From: Fistularia commersonii
Taxonomy: Eukaryota; Chordata; Actinopteri; Syngnathiformes; Fistulariidae
Length of the DNA: 64,000 nt
Direction of reading: 5' to 3'
Assembly (NCBI GenBank): GCA_037954325.1
Contig: JBBMNZ010000030.1
Coordinates: 1,841,501 to 1,905,500 of the forward strand
The notes under the pieces were generated by a model that saw only the letters and a program-made list of their open reading frames with translations, did not search any database and was not told where the DNA came from. The position numbers and the translations under genes were made by a program. Of this stretch, positions 1 to 10,951 are shown piece by piece (position 1 is the stretch's first letter; every line of letters begins with the position of its first letter).

Positions 1-290
1 AGGACTGACGAATTTGTCACAGGGGTGCAGGACATGTATGATCTGGACAAAGTGACGACTAAGATGGTTCGGTCATGAACGCTCCTCTTTTCATGTCAAA
101 CTCTGGTAAAGATCTGGATAGAAGGTTGTTGAAGGTGGAGCTGCCAGGCAGGAGGTCGAGAGGAAGACCAAAGAGGGTGCAGGACATGTATGACCAGGAA
201 GATTTATGGACATAGTAAGATACAGAGAATAGGTTGGGGGTGGATTTGCCCCTGAACCAAATGAAGCGGATTATTTGCAAAAAAAAACCC
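1..290 (+). repeat. Degenerate non-LTR retrotransposon 3' fragment
   Basis: The segment resembles the tail end of the fragment at 9630-9957: a stretch ending in AGGAAGACCAAAGAG, followed by a region resembling the GGTGGATTTG tail. A related inverted piece lies at 60490-60715. All look like decayed C-terminal coding and 3' sequence of one fish LINE family. No open frame survives. The clade cannot be named without a repeat library. Confidence 0.5.
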
Positions 291-683
291 TTTGCAAGAA
301 ATCACCCCGAATATCCCCACGGTCATGTGTGCGTGCGTGTGCGTGGATGGAGGGGAGTTCGACCGGTCCGGACTGTCGCTTTAAGGCCGCCGGTCGATCC
401 CCGCGTCCGGTCGGTATTCGGTGACGCTTCACCGGAAGGAGCCCGGTTCGAGAGAGAGAGAGAGAGAGAGTCTCGGACCCGGACGGACGCGCCGGCAAAC
501 CTCGCGTTACTCGGGACGAGACCGTCCGTGGACCCCCCCACGCCCCCCCCCCCCCCCCCTCACCACCGCCTCCGTCGGGATGCGGACGTCCTGAGGATGC
601 GTCGACGGTAAAGCACCGGAGTCTGCACCGGGAACCGGATTTAAAAAACACAAAAATCAAAGGAGGACGGAAGATCGGAAGGG
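291..683 (+). promoter_or_regulatory. prrt1: Probable prrt1 promoter and 5' UTR
   Basis: This GC- and CpG-rich stretch directly precedes the short first coding exon. It holds an (AG)n run near 452-470 and a poly-C run near 541-559. No TATA box was recognised, so a CpG-island-type promoter is the likeliest reading. The transcription start is not determinable here. Confidence 0.4.
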
Positions 684-1224
684 ATGTCGTCGGAAAAACA
701 CGGTGAGTGGGGTGGAGTGGGTGCGGAGGAGGGGAAGTGGCGCATTTCGGAGCTGCGGCGCATCTTCCCGGTCCTCCCGCCGGAAACACGGATGCGGACG
801 GAGGAGCGCCTCCATCTTTCCGTGCGGGTGCAGCTGCGGGGGGTGCGGGGACCCCGGTTTGGACAGATGACCACACCTTGACGTGGCCCTGAACCCCCCC
901 AAACCGTCCCAGAGGCGTTTCCACGCGTGTTTTTCTCCCCCCCCCCCCCTCCCCTGGTGTTTGCATCCTGCAGGTCCAAGGCCTTCAGATCCAGACAAAG
1001 AGCTTCTTCTTCTTCTTCTTCTCCTTCTTCTTCTTCTTCTCTCCAGAGACCTCCTCCCCTGTTTCCTATTTTTAACCCTCTGCAGATGGAGGTCTCAGAG
1101 TGAGTCAGTCTGCGACCCCACGCTCATTGTTCTCGCCGGCCGCCATTTCCGAGAACACGCCGTGTTTCTTCCGAGCGTGTGGCCGGCGTCGGGAGGAGAC
1201 CCTGGAGATGTTGAGATGTTGCAG

Positions 1225-1260
<36 letters not shown>

Positions 1261-3535
1261 ACACACTGCTGTGACGTCCCTGCAGCTCCAGGGCGAGAAG
1301 TTTATTCTTGGTTGGATGAAAGTGGAGAAATCAGCGAGATGGTTGCATTTATTATTCAGTTGTGGAGGAGATTCACAGCCCCTCTGTCAGGGTCTGCTCC
1401 ACCCTCTGGGCTGGGATCTTCTCCATCCCTTGGGTTGGGATCTTCTCCATCCCTTGGGTTGGGATCTTCTCAATCTTCTGGATCAGGGTCTCTTCCATCC
1501 TCCAGGTTGGGATCTTCTCCATCCCTTCGATTGGGATCTTCTCAATCTTCTGGATCAGGGTCTCCTCCATCCTCCAGGTTGGGATCTTCTCCATCCCTTA
1601 GGTTGGGATCTTCTCCATCTCCCGGGTCAAGGTCCGCCCAACTGCTGCACCATTACTGTTTTAGGGATGGAGTTGATGACCTTTGACCTCTGCTGGGCTG
1701 AAGTCCTTCACCACCTGGTCTCTACTTCATCTTCTTCCACTGTCAACATGACTCACGTGCTTTGTATGTTTGCTTCTGACTTCCTGTCCCAGAGTTCTGT
1801 CTGTCCTGTGATTGGCCGGCAATCGCTCGGAAAACGAGACACACGGGAAATAAAACGGGGGGGAAAAAGCCGCGATCGGCGTCGGGAGGCTTTTATTTGG
1901 AAAGTCTGCAAGCTTTATGTTTGTCATGATCTCAGCGAGCAAAGCGTCTCCGGAGCTTCCGGGTCGTTGGATCGCACGAGCAAAACGGACGTCTCGCCGT
2001 GGATTCCTACGTTTCAAAAAGCCGCTTCGACCTTTTGGGAGGCGTCCCTTCACGCCGCCCCCTCCGCGGCCATTTCTGCTCCACTTCCTGCTCGTGACGG
2101 TTATGTAAAAAGACCCCGACGGCACGCGTCGTCATCTCTCCTCCCCCTTTTCCTCATGTGCTCGTCGGGACGGATGAGCGCGAAACGTGACCGAATCCCC
2201 GCTTTGAGGGAGGAGGGTGGAAGTGGAAACGTCGACCTCCAGAATATCCGGTTCCATCCGAGCTGAGAGCCCCGTCTTCTCCCGCCTCGCCCCACTTCCG
2301 CTTTCCTCCTCCTCCAGGTTTCGATGACTCCGGCCGTCAGGCGATGCAGCCTCCTCCGTACCTCCCGGGGCCGCAGGACCCCAACGTCCCCCAGCACCCG
2401 GGCATGCCGGCGCCGGGGGCCCAGCCCAACTACCCGCCGCCGCCCCCGCCGCCCGGCTCCGAAGGTTACCTCCAGGAAACCCAGTTCCACTGCGGCACGC
2501 TGGGACCGCCGGGGGCCCAGCAGGGCTACACCATCCAGACCCAGGGCCCCGGGGCCGCCGTACCTCACCCCCCAGTGGGATACCTCCACCCGGGATACCC
2601 GCTGCAGCTGCAGCCCTGCACGGCCTACGTCCCCGTGTACCCCATGGCCTCGGTGAGTCCCGTTGTTATTAGCCTCCGCCTCCCTCGGCTAACAGATTAG
2701 CCTCCTCAGAGCCACGCCTGCATCCACCGCTACCGTATCTGCTGACCTTCTCCACGCCCCCCCCCGCCTCTGCTCCAGGGACAGCCGTACATGCCGGCCG
2801 CCGCCGGCCACCCGGCGATCCCCCCCGGCCAGATCCACCCCATGCAGATGCCCCCCAGCATCACCCTGATGGACCGCCGGCCGCCGCACGACTACCTGCC
2901 CATCGCCGTGCTCACCACCGTCTGCTGCTTCTGGCCCACCGGCATCATCGCCATCATCAAGGCGGTGCAGGTCAGTGCTTTTCGGGCGGGAGGCGTGAAT
3001 TTAACGAGTCGCTGAAACCCGGCGAGATGCATTTCGGCGTCAAATGCATGCTAGTGCTAGCCCACTTGCTAACGCCACCGCTCACACCGCCCCACGTCGG
3101 GCTTGCGATTGAATTGAGCAGATCAATAATCCCGCCGAATCCTCTGTGTTATGACCGAGGGTCCTTACCAAACAACAACCTGGCCTGGCGACGACTTTAT
3201 GTAAACATACCAGTGAACACTTTTTAAAACGCTTGTTTTCTGAATGGAGTTTGGCATTGGGGGGGTTAGCTGGCGGGTAGACAGATCGACGCTCTAGGAA
3301 GCAGCTCGGTGCCGCAGGACGAAGAAAACCAGGACCGGGTCAGGGGTTTCAGGGAACCCTCTAAAGACGCGGCATCACATCCCCGGCTGTGGCGTTCAAC
3401 TCTGTCACGGACGCCTCCGGCGGGGCAGAGCGCTGACTAACATACGGGACGCGTTACGTAACCGCGCCATTGTAGGGGGGAACCAGAGGGGTGGTTTAGT
3501 GCCGGGGGTCTACTCGGCCTGAGCTGAGCCGACAC

Positions 3536-3621
<86 letters not shown>

Positions 3622-3954
3622 TGCCGTTGCCGTGCTGCAGAGGAATCGATCCATTCAGTCTTTTCGCTGTTCCAGCTCCCACTCCTGCGCCTCCATGTTA
3701 CGTAACACCCTATTTTTCTAATTTCTCTCCTCTCCCACATTTCCGCCCCCCCCTTCAACCCGACCCGCGTCACGTAGGTGCGTACGGCCATCGCCAGGGG
3801 CGACATGGTGACAGCGGAAATCGCCTCCCGGGAGGCGCGTAACTTCTCCTTCATCAGCCTGGCCGTGGGCATCGCCTCCATCGTGCTGTGCACCATCCTC
3901 ACCGTGGTCGTCATCATCGCGTCGCAGCATCACGACGACGACTGGGAGCCGTAG
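684..3954 (+). CDS. prrt1: PRRT1 / SynDIG4 proline-rich transmembrane protein
   Basis: Four coding exons: 684-702, 2318-2652, 2779-2970 and 3778-3954. All have GT-AG ends and matching phases, giving 240 aa (human PRRT1 is about 306). The six-codon first exon encodes MSSEKH plus one base and matches the human start MSSEK. Exon 2 is a Pro/Gly-rich cytoplasmic region ending in the conserved block GYPLQLQPCTAYVPVYP. Exons 3-4 carry the CD225/dispanin-type region: RRPPHDY, a membrane segment at about 159-178 with the CCFWPTGI motif, the loop ARGDMVTAEIASREARNFSF, a second membrane helix at about 207-230, and a short acidic tail. The family (SynDIG4) is known to associate with AMPA receptors at synapses. 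The N-terminal half is shorter than in mammals. The gene lies in MHC class III in human, as do most neighbours here. Confidence 0.93.
1227..1268. repeat. (CA)n microsatellite in prrt1 intron 1
   Basis: A near-perfect CA run with one interruption (CAGACAC). Confidence 0.9.
1398..1632. repeat. 24-bp minisatellite in prrt1 intron 1
   Basis: About ten head-to-tail units built on TTGGGATCTTCTCCATCC, with a 24-bp basic period. Because 24 is a multiple of three, several frames on both strands stay open. Two unit types alternate (CCATCCC and CAATCTTCTGGATCAGGG), giving a longer period of about 96 bp. The encoded octads are an artefact of the repeat, not a protein. Confidence 0.85.
3538..3620. repeat. 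(TG)n microsatellite in prrt1 intron 3
   Basis: About 40 TG units with two small interruptions (TCTGTGAG). It lies about 160 bp before the last coding exon. Confidence 0.92.
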
Positions 3955-4474
3955 CCGCCGGCGCCGTGGGACCGACGGCGTGGAGGGGCGGGCGGGCGGG
4001 CGGGCGGGCGGGGGGTCAGAGGACGCACGCCACGCCGTGTGTTAGCCTGTTATTTGCTGTCAGTCAGGTTGGGCGGCAGAGGAAGGGGGGGGGTCGGTGA
4101 TAATGCTCTCAAACTGCTATAGCTTGCTGCTACACAGGACACACACACACACACACACACACACCCACACACACACTGAAAACAGCCAATCATAGATTCA
4201 AATGAAGCTCAGTTTTCCCATTAACAGAGGCATATTTCGGCGGCCTCTCCTCATTATCCATTCATCCGACGCTGATTAATTCATAGGACATTTGCCGATG
4301 GGGGGTGGGGTGTGTGTGTGTGTGTGTGTGTGTGTGGGGGGGGCTCACATGCGGACACTGCCGTGCACGTGCGTGTCGGCGTGCATGTGCGTTCGTCTCT
4401 CAAACATCCGTCCATGCAACGGGAGTCAGTGCTGGTGCACTTGCATAACTACGGGACTGATTTAAAGCGATGAG

Positions 4475-4529
<55 letters not shown>

Positions 4530-6240
4530 AGGGGGTGATCAATATCCATGTATTGCACCAAATGGAGACGGGACTGACAGAGATATAGTACTATAACCAA
4601 ACTCAGAGTATTTATTGGAGGTTGTCTCTGTGTTTCATGGACATTTTAGCCGCATTATAGATGAAACCTTATGTATTATATATTAATATTGTCCGTTTAT
4701 TTCTTGCGTGTTGCCGATGGATCTGCTCGGCCGGTTCCAGCCGCGCTCATCCCCTCTCATCTCCAGTTGTCGTCGCTTAAAAACGGACACTCGGAAACCG
4801 GCTCCAGTTTCAGCGAAGCCGTGCAGCTGCTTGTGGTTCTTCTAGTGCATGATGTATTAACTATATATGTGTGTGTATATACACATGTATATATATATTT
4901 CTATGTATATAAGCTAGTGCAGCTCGTCTCCCGGCTGGCGATGGGGGCGCTCCCTAGCGTGTTTGGTGCAGTATTTTTCAGAGAGTGCATCCAGATGTAT
5001 CCCAAAGCTGTTTTGCCGGTGTTGTCCAAGCGCTCCGGCCCTTTATCGTGTCGTCTTCGCCGTCCGGTCGCCGTATGTTCGGCCTTCGGCGTGCGTTCGG
5101 ACCGCAGCAGGACAAACCCCGGGTGCGCTGACGTGAATGTTTCCCCGTGGACGGAAGAGATTCTACCGTTACCGTATCGTCGCACCTTTGTCTTCATGAA
5201 GTCCACGACCCCTTTTTCTTGGACGTCGTGACCGCCGCGCTTCTGCCGCACCCTTCCCCCTCCTCAACGTCACAGGGATATTTTTAAGATCGTCATGCAG
5301 AGATAGTCATAACGATAAAAGGAATATATGGAGTTGCTTTTAAAAAAGAAGAGTATTATTATAATTAGGATTATTACTGCCGTTAGTATTGTTTTAATTC
5401 ATTTACTTGTTAAATGAAACACGTGAGATTATTAATATTTTTTTTTGTGAATTCTATTTCTATAATAATGTTAAGTGGTGGAGAGCGTCACGTGACATGA
5501 ACAACAATCAAAAAAGTGTGTATGGTTGAAATAGGCATATATGTTTGTGTGTGTGTGTGAAATCAGGGGTACACACTTGACTGGGACAGTTTGGTGGTGA
5601 CATTATCATTATTATAAAATTATTTCCTCAAGCTGTGATGAGGAAAATGATGCGATGCACACAAAGATGGCAGTAAATTTAAAATTATATAAAAAAAAAA
5701 AAAAAAAGCCCATCACGTTTTCTAAAACCTTTTTAATCTGGTTGCAGTGTTTGTGCTACGCTAACCGTTAGCTTCCTATTTAAAGCATCGCTTGTGGTTA
5801 AATCAGCACGGAGCTGGTGTGTGTTCTGATATACAGGCGGCTCGTGCAACGATTGCGTGTGTGTGCGCGTGTGTGTGTGTGTGTGTGTGTTTATATGCAC
5901 CAGATAGCAATTCCCAGCATACCCGTTGTATTTGGCGCCAGGCCGTCTCTCCTGCTGTGCTCTTTTTTTTCCGATAGCCTTGTTTCTGCCGAGCCGGAGG
6001 ACGGCATCCCTCCTTTTTTCTTTCCTTTTAATTCCTTTTAATTTCCCTTTCAAGCCTGTAAATGCGCCGGTGGTTTGTGCAGAGAGTTGGCCGTCGGGCC
6101 TGGCGGCGGCGGCGGCGGCGGCGTTCCCGAGGTCCTCCTGGGGTTCGTGGTGATTATTCATGGATGTGTTGCACATGAACTGGTTATTTCTGACTTTGGT
6201 TGTTTTCAGCAGTGAATAAAAAAAAAAAAGAAGCTACATC
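3955..6240 (+). other. prrt1: prrt1 3' UTR candidate and downstream DNA
   Basis: There is no coding potential after the prrt1 stop. The stretch holds a GGGC-rich run (3985-4012), TG/CA microsatellites (4138-4176, 4310-4336, 4476-4528, 5858-5890), an AT-rich stretch (4860-4915), poly-A at 5690-5706 and a (GGC)n run at about 6100-6123. AATAAA at 6215-6220 followed by an A-run is a possible poly(A) signal, but an A-run in genomic DNA could also be a retroposon tail. The true 3' end may be much nearer the stop. Confidence 0.4.
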
Positions 6241-7818
6241 TTGTGAGCGACGAAGGCGCCGCGCCTCCTTCTTCGGGTGTGTGTTTCACCTCCATCTTCC
6301 TCCAGCCCCTGCTCGTTCCATCACCGAGACGCTATTTATAGCTGACCCGCTCCCTCCATCCCTCCATCCCTCCATCCCTTCCTCCTCTCTTCTTCCCCAT
6401 GTCTGTCAGAAGCGTCAGTCCTCCCTCTTCATCTTGGGCTTTGCATCCGTACCTCCAAAACCTCTGTTCAAGGAAACGCTCCCTATCTTCTCCAAACTCC
6501 AAGCTAACGGTGATGGCGGCGCTGGGTCCTTCCCCTTGAGGGATTCCTCATCGAGCACCGGCGTTAAAACCCTGATTTGAAACAAAGAATTCTCCACAAA
6601 ACACCAATATTATGCTGGATTTAACAATTTTGTGCATCATTTGATGAAAGGCCACCCAGAATGCATTGCAGAGGCGGAGGTTGCAGATCGACGTTTGTTT
6701 TGAACATCCCTCCCTAGCTTGTAGCTCCTTGTTGACTTGAATTTCCTCACTTGAAGACGTTTCACCCCTCAGTTCTACTGACCTACGGGGAGTTTCCCGA
6801 TAAAACTGCCAGGTTTTTTGGGCGGGAAGTGAAGAAATTCAAGTCCGGTTCCCCGAGACCAGAAGATTTAGATCAGATCTTAACCATGTAGCATGTAGCA
6901 TGTAGCCTTTTCCCCCGTCCTTCTGTTGTTTCTGCTGCTCCCAGTCGCTGTAATCACCTGGCGGGCCGAGTGCGGCCACCCGTCGGCCCGCCGGGAGCAT
7001 CACGCCGACGGAAACATGGCCGGGGGGGGAGGAGGAAGCAAAAGACGGGAGCCGGTCCAGCCTCGGTGCAGGATCACAGATGGTCATTTAACCTCCTGCC
7101 GAGAGCCGGCGTCTCTGAGATCATTTAACCGGGCTTCACGCTGCATCTCCCTCCTCTCTGCCAGCCGGCTCCGCTTCCCCATCCGGGTCCTCAAGAACAA
7201 ACGAGCCGCCGGCGGAGAAGAATCCCGGAAACCGGAGCCGAGCCTCCGAGCGTCGGTGAACACCGGCGTCTCCCGTTCCAGCTTCTTTCTCCCGCCTCCC
7301 CTGCGTGTAATAGAGGAAGTATTTATATCTCAGAGTGGGAAAGTAACCCGGGCAACGGCGACCGTTACCGTGGGGGGGGGGAAGCTCCCGGACAATGTTC
7401 CCTCTCATTTTTCATACGTCTACAACCTCCCTGAGGACCAACTGTGAGCAACATTAGACGTGCACGCTGTGGCCACTCCGTGGATCATAGCTTCCATTTA
7501 GTCCATAGTTTCCTTTTTCTTTAGCTTCGCTGCATTTTTTTGCAGAGCAGACCTTTCTCACTCGAAAAAGGAAAAAAAATCTCACCCGGTTTCACCGCTG
7601 GTTCTTCTACGTGCACGTGCTCCGACGGACGTTCCAACTTAAAAAGAACCGCATTTTTCACCTCCTGCTCATTTCGCCATGATAAGGGGTTAGCATGTTA
7701 GCATTAGCGTCACTTAACTCCGCCACGCTGTTATTATTGTTATACAGCGTCATACAATTGGCCGGACGCCTGTAACTCACAGAGTAACACAGTGAAATGC
7801 TACAGAATAAAAATGTTA
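6241..7818. other. Intergenic DNA, no gene recognised
   Basis: Several open frames occur here, but none resembles a known family or carries convincing splice sites. A (CCCTCCAT)n-like run lies near 6350-6380. Nothing else was supported. Confidence 0.5.
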
Positions 7819-7820
7819 TA

Positions 7821-8374
7821 CAGTGATCCCTCGCTATAACGCGGTTTACTTTTCACGGTTTCGCTACTTCACGGATTTGCACGGTGCATCGTGTTCTGCA
7901 CTCCGATTGGCTAAAAAGTCACTCCACTTCTTCTCTACCTGTGCGTCAATAACGTTGCAGTTTAATATGCACACGTACGTAAAACAGCTTGGCAAATTTA
8001 CATGACATACGTGCAAATTCTCTCGCAGTTTCGAGTTTCTCTAAAACCCATCATGTTGACAAAACGCTCTGGAGCAACAAAAGGGCCCAAAAGGCAGCGG
8101 AAGATGCTATCTATGGCAGATAAAGTTAAACTTCTGGACATGCTAAGGAAAGCTAAAAGCTATGCGGCTGTAGGTCGGCATTACGGAATGAATGAATCTT
8201 CCGTTCGTTCCGTAAAGAAGGAAGAAAAAAACATAAGGACGACAGCAGCGATATATCATAGAATATTTAATAGTATAGTAATTGTAAAAATAAATAAAGG
8301 TTTCTACTTCACGGATTTTGCCTATCATGGGTTCTTTTTGGAACGTAACCCCCGCGAAAAACAAGGGTTTACTG
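7821..8374 (+). mobile_element. Nonautonomous Tigger-like (pogo) DNA transposon
   Basis: The element starts with CAGTGATCCCTCGC and ends with the inverted counterpart, which on the complementary strand reads CAGTAAACCCTTG. A TA dinucleotide flanks both ends (7819-7820 and 8375-8376), as expected for a TA-targeting Tc1/mariner/pogo insertion. Inside, from about 8053 to 8250, is the N-terminal part of a transposase with a psq/CENP-B-type helix-turn-helix ([20 protein letters not shown]). The catalytic domain is missing, so this is an internally deleted derivative. A second, inverted copy lies at 11511-12279. Confidence 0.85.
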
Positions 8375-8834
8375 TATTAATAACTTATTTGCATTTGCTC
8401 ACGGCGCTGGATAGGTTTTCTTGTGCTGAGGGTGTGCGAGCAGCGCCAAATTGCGCATCTTAGAGGGAACATTGTTTCCAGATCAGGATTCTGCTGCCGT
8501 GGAACGAGTCTGACGCGTGAATGAGTGACTGAATGCTAACATGAGGGTCAAAGGTCGAAGGTCACAACATGAGGCCCTCTGATTGGTCCGGGCCAGGGGT
8601 CGGCGACCCGCGGTTCTTGTTTGACCCCCCCTCCCCAGCATCTTTTGAAAATAATTGAGTGTTTCATTAAAATGTATTTTATCTTTTTATTGTATTTTTT
8701 TTTTAAATGTCATTTTAAATTCGAAGATGATGATCATCTTGTAACATCTAAATTAAACGCGTTCAAATATTTTTTGGTCGCTCTTAATAAGCGACTGCAC
8801 GCGCCAGTAAAAGGATGACAGGTGGATTTCAGGT

Positions 8835-9080
8835 CAGATTTTTTTTTTTTCATAAATACAAGAACAGGTTGAGGAACATCTAGAGAGGTGATGGTATGTT
8901 CTGGAAAGAAGAGGAATGAAGGAAAGTTGCAGCAGGACAGAATATTTGTGTGTGAATGAGAGGAACTCGGGTGGAAGGCTGAGGCTGCAGGGGGTGGAGA
9001 TCAAGAAGTTGGAGGATTTCAGGTATTTTGGGTCAACAGTCCAGAGTGTGGAAAGCAGAATGGGTGGAGAAAGTGTCAGA
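8835..9080 (+). repeat. LINE reverse-transcriptase C-terminal fragment
   Basis: A decayed piece of a fish non-LTR retrotransposon ORF2. The plus-strand translation near 9018-9050 resembles the FRYLGSTVQS block found after the reverse transcriptase domain. Stops and frame changes make it non-functional. It probably belongs with the 3' segment at 9630-9957. Confidence 0.6.
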
Positions 9081-9564
9081 TAGAAGACTATAATCAAAAT
9101 CTATGTAATGAGCTATTCCTTTAAAAAATACATGACCAACAGCAGGAGATTCATGAAGAAAAACAATGCCTCCGTTGTGTCACCTCAGTTCTCCGTGCAT
9201 TTTGTTGTATTTGAGTCTCATCTTGGCAGCAAAAGTTGCCGCGTCCACACGGACCGTAAGAAATGGTCCATTTTTCTTGGAAAACCCGACACTCCATGTC
9301 CACTTTTGTCTTTTTTGACAACGACATCTCGCCGATGAAGGTGTCGGGTCCGACGGTAAAGCGGTTACGTTTCTAACAATAAGTAAAAATGTTATTTACA
9401 GAACCGGAAGCTGCATTGCTGCCACCTGCTGTAAGTTGTGAGTCACATGGTGTTGAGCCGTGATGCTAACACTGACTAAAACAGTGCAACCCTAGCAGAT
9501 AATATAGGAACTGCATTTGTATTAAAAAAAAGTCGTTTTTACAGATTTTTTACACAGGCCAGAT

Positions 9565-9613
9565 CGGACCTCCTGGCGGGCCGGTACTGGCCCGCGGGCC
9601 GGACGTTTGACAC
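9565..9613 (-). repeat. hAT terminal fragment
   Basis: GCCCGCGGGCC close to GTTTGACACCC matches the subterminal and terminal motifs of the full hAT element at 13689-14453. Only one end is present. Confidence 0.5.
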
Positions 9614-9629
9614 CCAAGAAAACGTGATT

Positions 9630-9957
9630 ATAATCAAAAGACAGGAGGCAGAACTGGAGGTCGCAGGGATGTAGACGTTGAGGTTCGTCTTTGGGAGCGA
9701 CCAGGATGGAGAGGATCAGGAAGGAGTCCATCAGAGGGACGGCATACGGTAGATGTTCCAGACATAGACTGAAATGGTTGGGATAGTGAATATATTGGTA
9801 GAAGGATGCTGGGATTGGAGGTCTAGAGGAAGACCAAAGAGAAGATTGATGGCCGTCATGAGAGAGGAGGATCCAGAGAACAGGGTTAGATGGAGAAGGT
9901 GGATTTGCTGTGGCGACCCCTGAAGGGAAAAGACCAAAGGAGAAGAAGAAGACTGAC
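9630..9957 (+). repeat. LINE ORF2 3' end fragment
   Basis: Translation in shifting frames gives RRMLGLEV and RKTKEKIDGR, resembling the C-terminal tail of common fish LINE ORF2 proteins (normally of the form RMLGLELPGRRxRGRPKRR). It is followed by GGCGACCCCTGAAGGG and an (AAG)n-rich tail. It is dead by multiple stops. Confidence 0.65.
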
Positions 9958-10027
9958 TAAATATACATATTTTGTGTTATGAATGAATGAATGAATGAAT
10001 GTATTTAACCTCAGCTGTTGAAATATT

Positions 10028-10389
10028 CTGCTCAAAAAAATAAAGGGAACATATAAACAACACAATGTAACTCCAAGTCAGTCACACTTGTGTGAAATCA
10101 AACTGAAATCAAACTAAGGAAGCAACACGGATTCGTTTTGACTTGTTTTAAGGGCATTACATCATCGTTGGATCAGCCTGTCATGTGTTTTTACACTTTC
10201 ATTTGGAGTGTGACTCCAAATCCAGACCTCCATGGCTTCATACATTCGATTTCCATTGATCATTTTGGTGTGATTTTGTTGTCAGCACATTCAACTATCT
10301 AAAGAACAACATAATTCATAAGAATACTTGATTCATTCAGTTTTAGGATGTGTATTTTTAGTGTTCCCTTTATTTTGATGAGCAGTGTA
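10028..10389 (+). mobile_element. Tc1/mariner-derived MITE, copy 1
   Basis: The ends CTGCTCAAAAAAATAAAGGG and (inverted) TTCCCTTTATTTTGATGAGC are terminal inverted repeats of a well-known fish Tc1-like transposon. The body keeps about 110 bp of the left end and about 250 bp of the right end, and the transposase is entirely deleted. Copies share this structure at 53377-53737 (same strand) and 61797-62011 (inverted), with a right-end piece at 10707-10800. Confidence 0.85.
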
Positions 10390-10439
10390 GATTTATTTTT
10401 TTGGAGTTCAAATTAAACCTTCATTAAATTACTAATAAA

Positions 10440-10650
10440 ATGAGTTTCCCAGGGCGTTCTGTGCAATATAATATTACCTGTATATAGTATATACAGGTAA
10501 TAAATAAATACAATTACGTGTATATATATATGTATATACTATATACACCCACACACACACACACACACATATATATGTAAACATTTTATATATACATATA
10601 TATGTATATATATATGTATATATAAAAAAAATCACATTTTTTTTTAATTT
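10440..10650. repeat. AT-rich (TATATG)n and CA microsatellite
   Basis: Alternating TA/TATG runs with a short CA run at about 10550-10570. No gene was seen. Confidence 0.8.
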
Positions 10651-10653
10651 ATT
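10648..10653 (-). terminator. Candidate poly(A) signal of tmem268-like gene
   Basis: AATAAA on the minus strand, about 300 nt past the stop codon at 10952. The intervening 3' UTR would contain the MITE fragment at 10707-10800. This rests on motif and position only. Confidence 0.35.
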
Positions 10654-10706
10654 TTAATTGTTTTAAATCTCTTCTCAGTAGAAGCCAAGAGGATACTGTT
10701 GCAACT

Positions 10707-10800
10707 ATGCAAAGAATAAAGTATTTCATGAGGATACTTGATTCCTTTAGATCTACAATGTGTTATTTTAATGTTCCCTTCATTTTTTTGGAGCGATGTA
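10707..10800 (+). mobile_element. Tc1-derived MITE right-end fragment
   Basis: Matches the last about 95 bp of the MITE at 10028-10389: an AAAGTATTTCATGAG-like start and a terminal TGTTCCCTTCATTTTTTTGG. The left part is absent. It falls in the presumed 3' UTR of the minus-strand tmem268-like gene. Confidence 0.75.
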
Positions 10801-10951
10801 TAAAGTCCCCGACAGACCCGTCTTCGGCTCCCAACCGAAGGACGCATCCGTTTGTTTACTGCGAGTATTTTCCTGCGGTGGCTGCAAACACAAATCAATC
10901 CATCTGCAGAAACGCGAAGCTCCTCAAGTAATCCGATTACTCCTCCGCCTG

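Noticed and set aside
3539..3620. Short frames with long Cys-Val or His-Thr runs
   Set aside because: They are translations of TG/CA microsatellites. The same applies to similar frames at 4400, 16150, 20800, 51260 and elsewhere.
8002..8463. 153-codon plus-strand frame as a host gene
   Set aside because: Its readable part is the helix-turn-helix of a Tigger transposase inside a bounded transposon; the rest is terminal repeat and flank.
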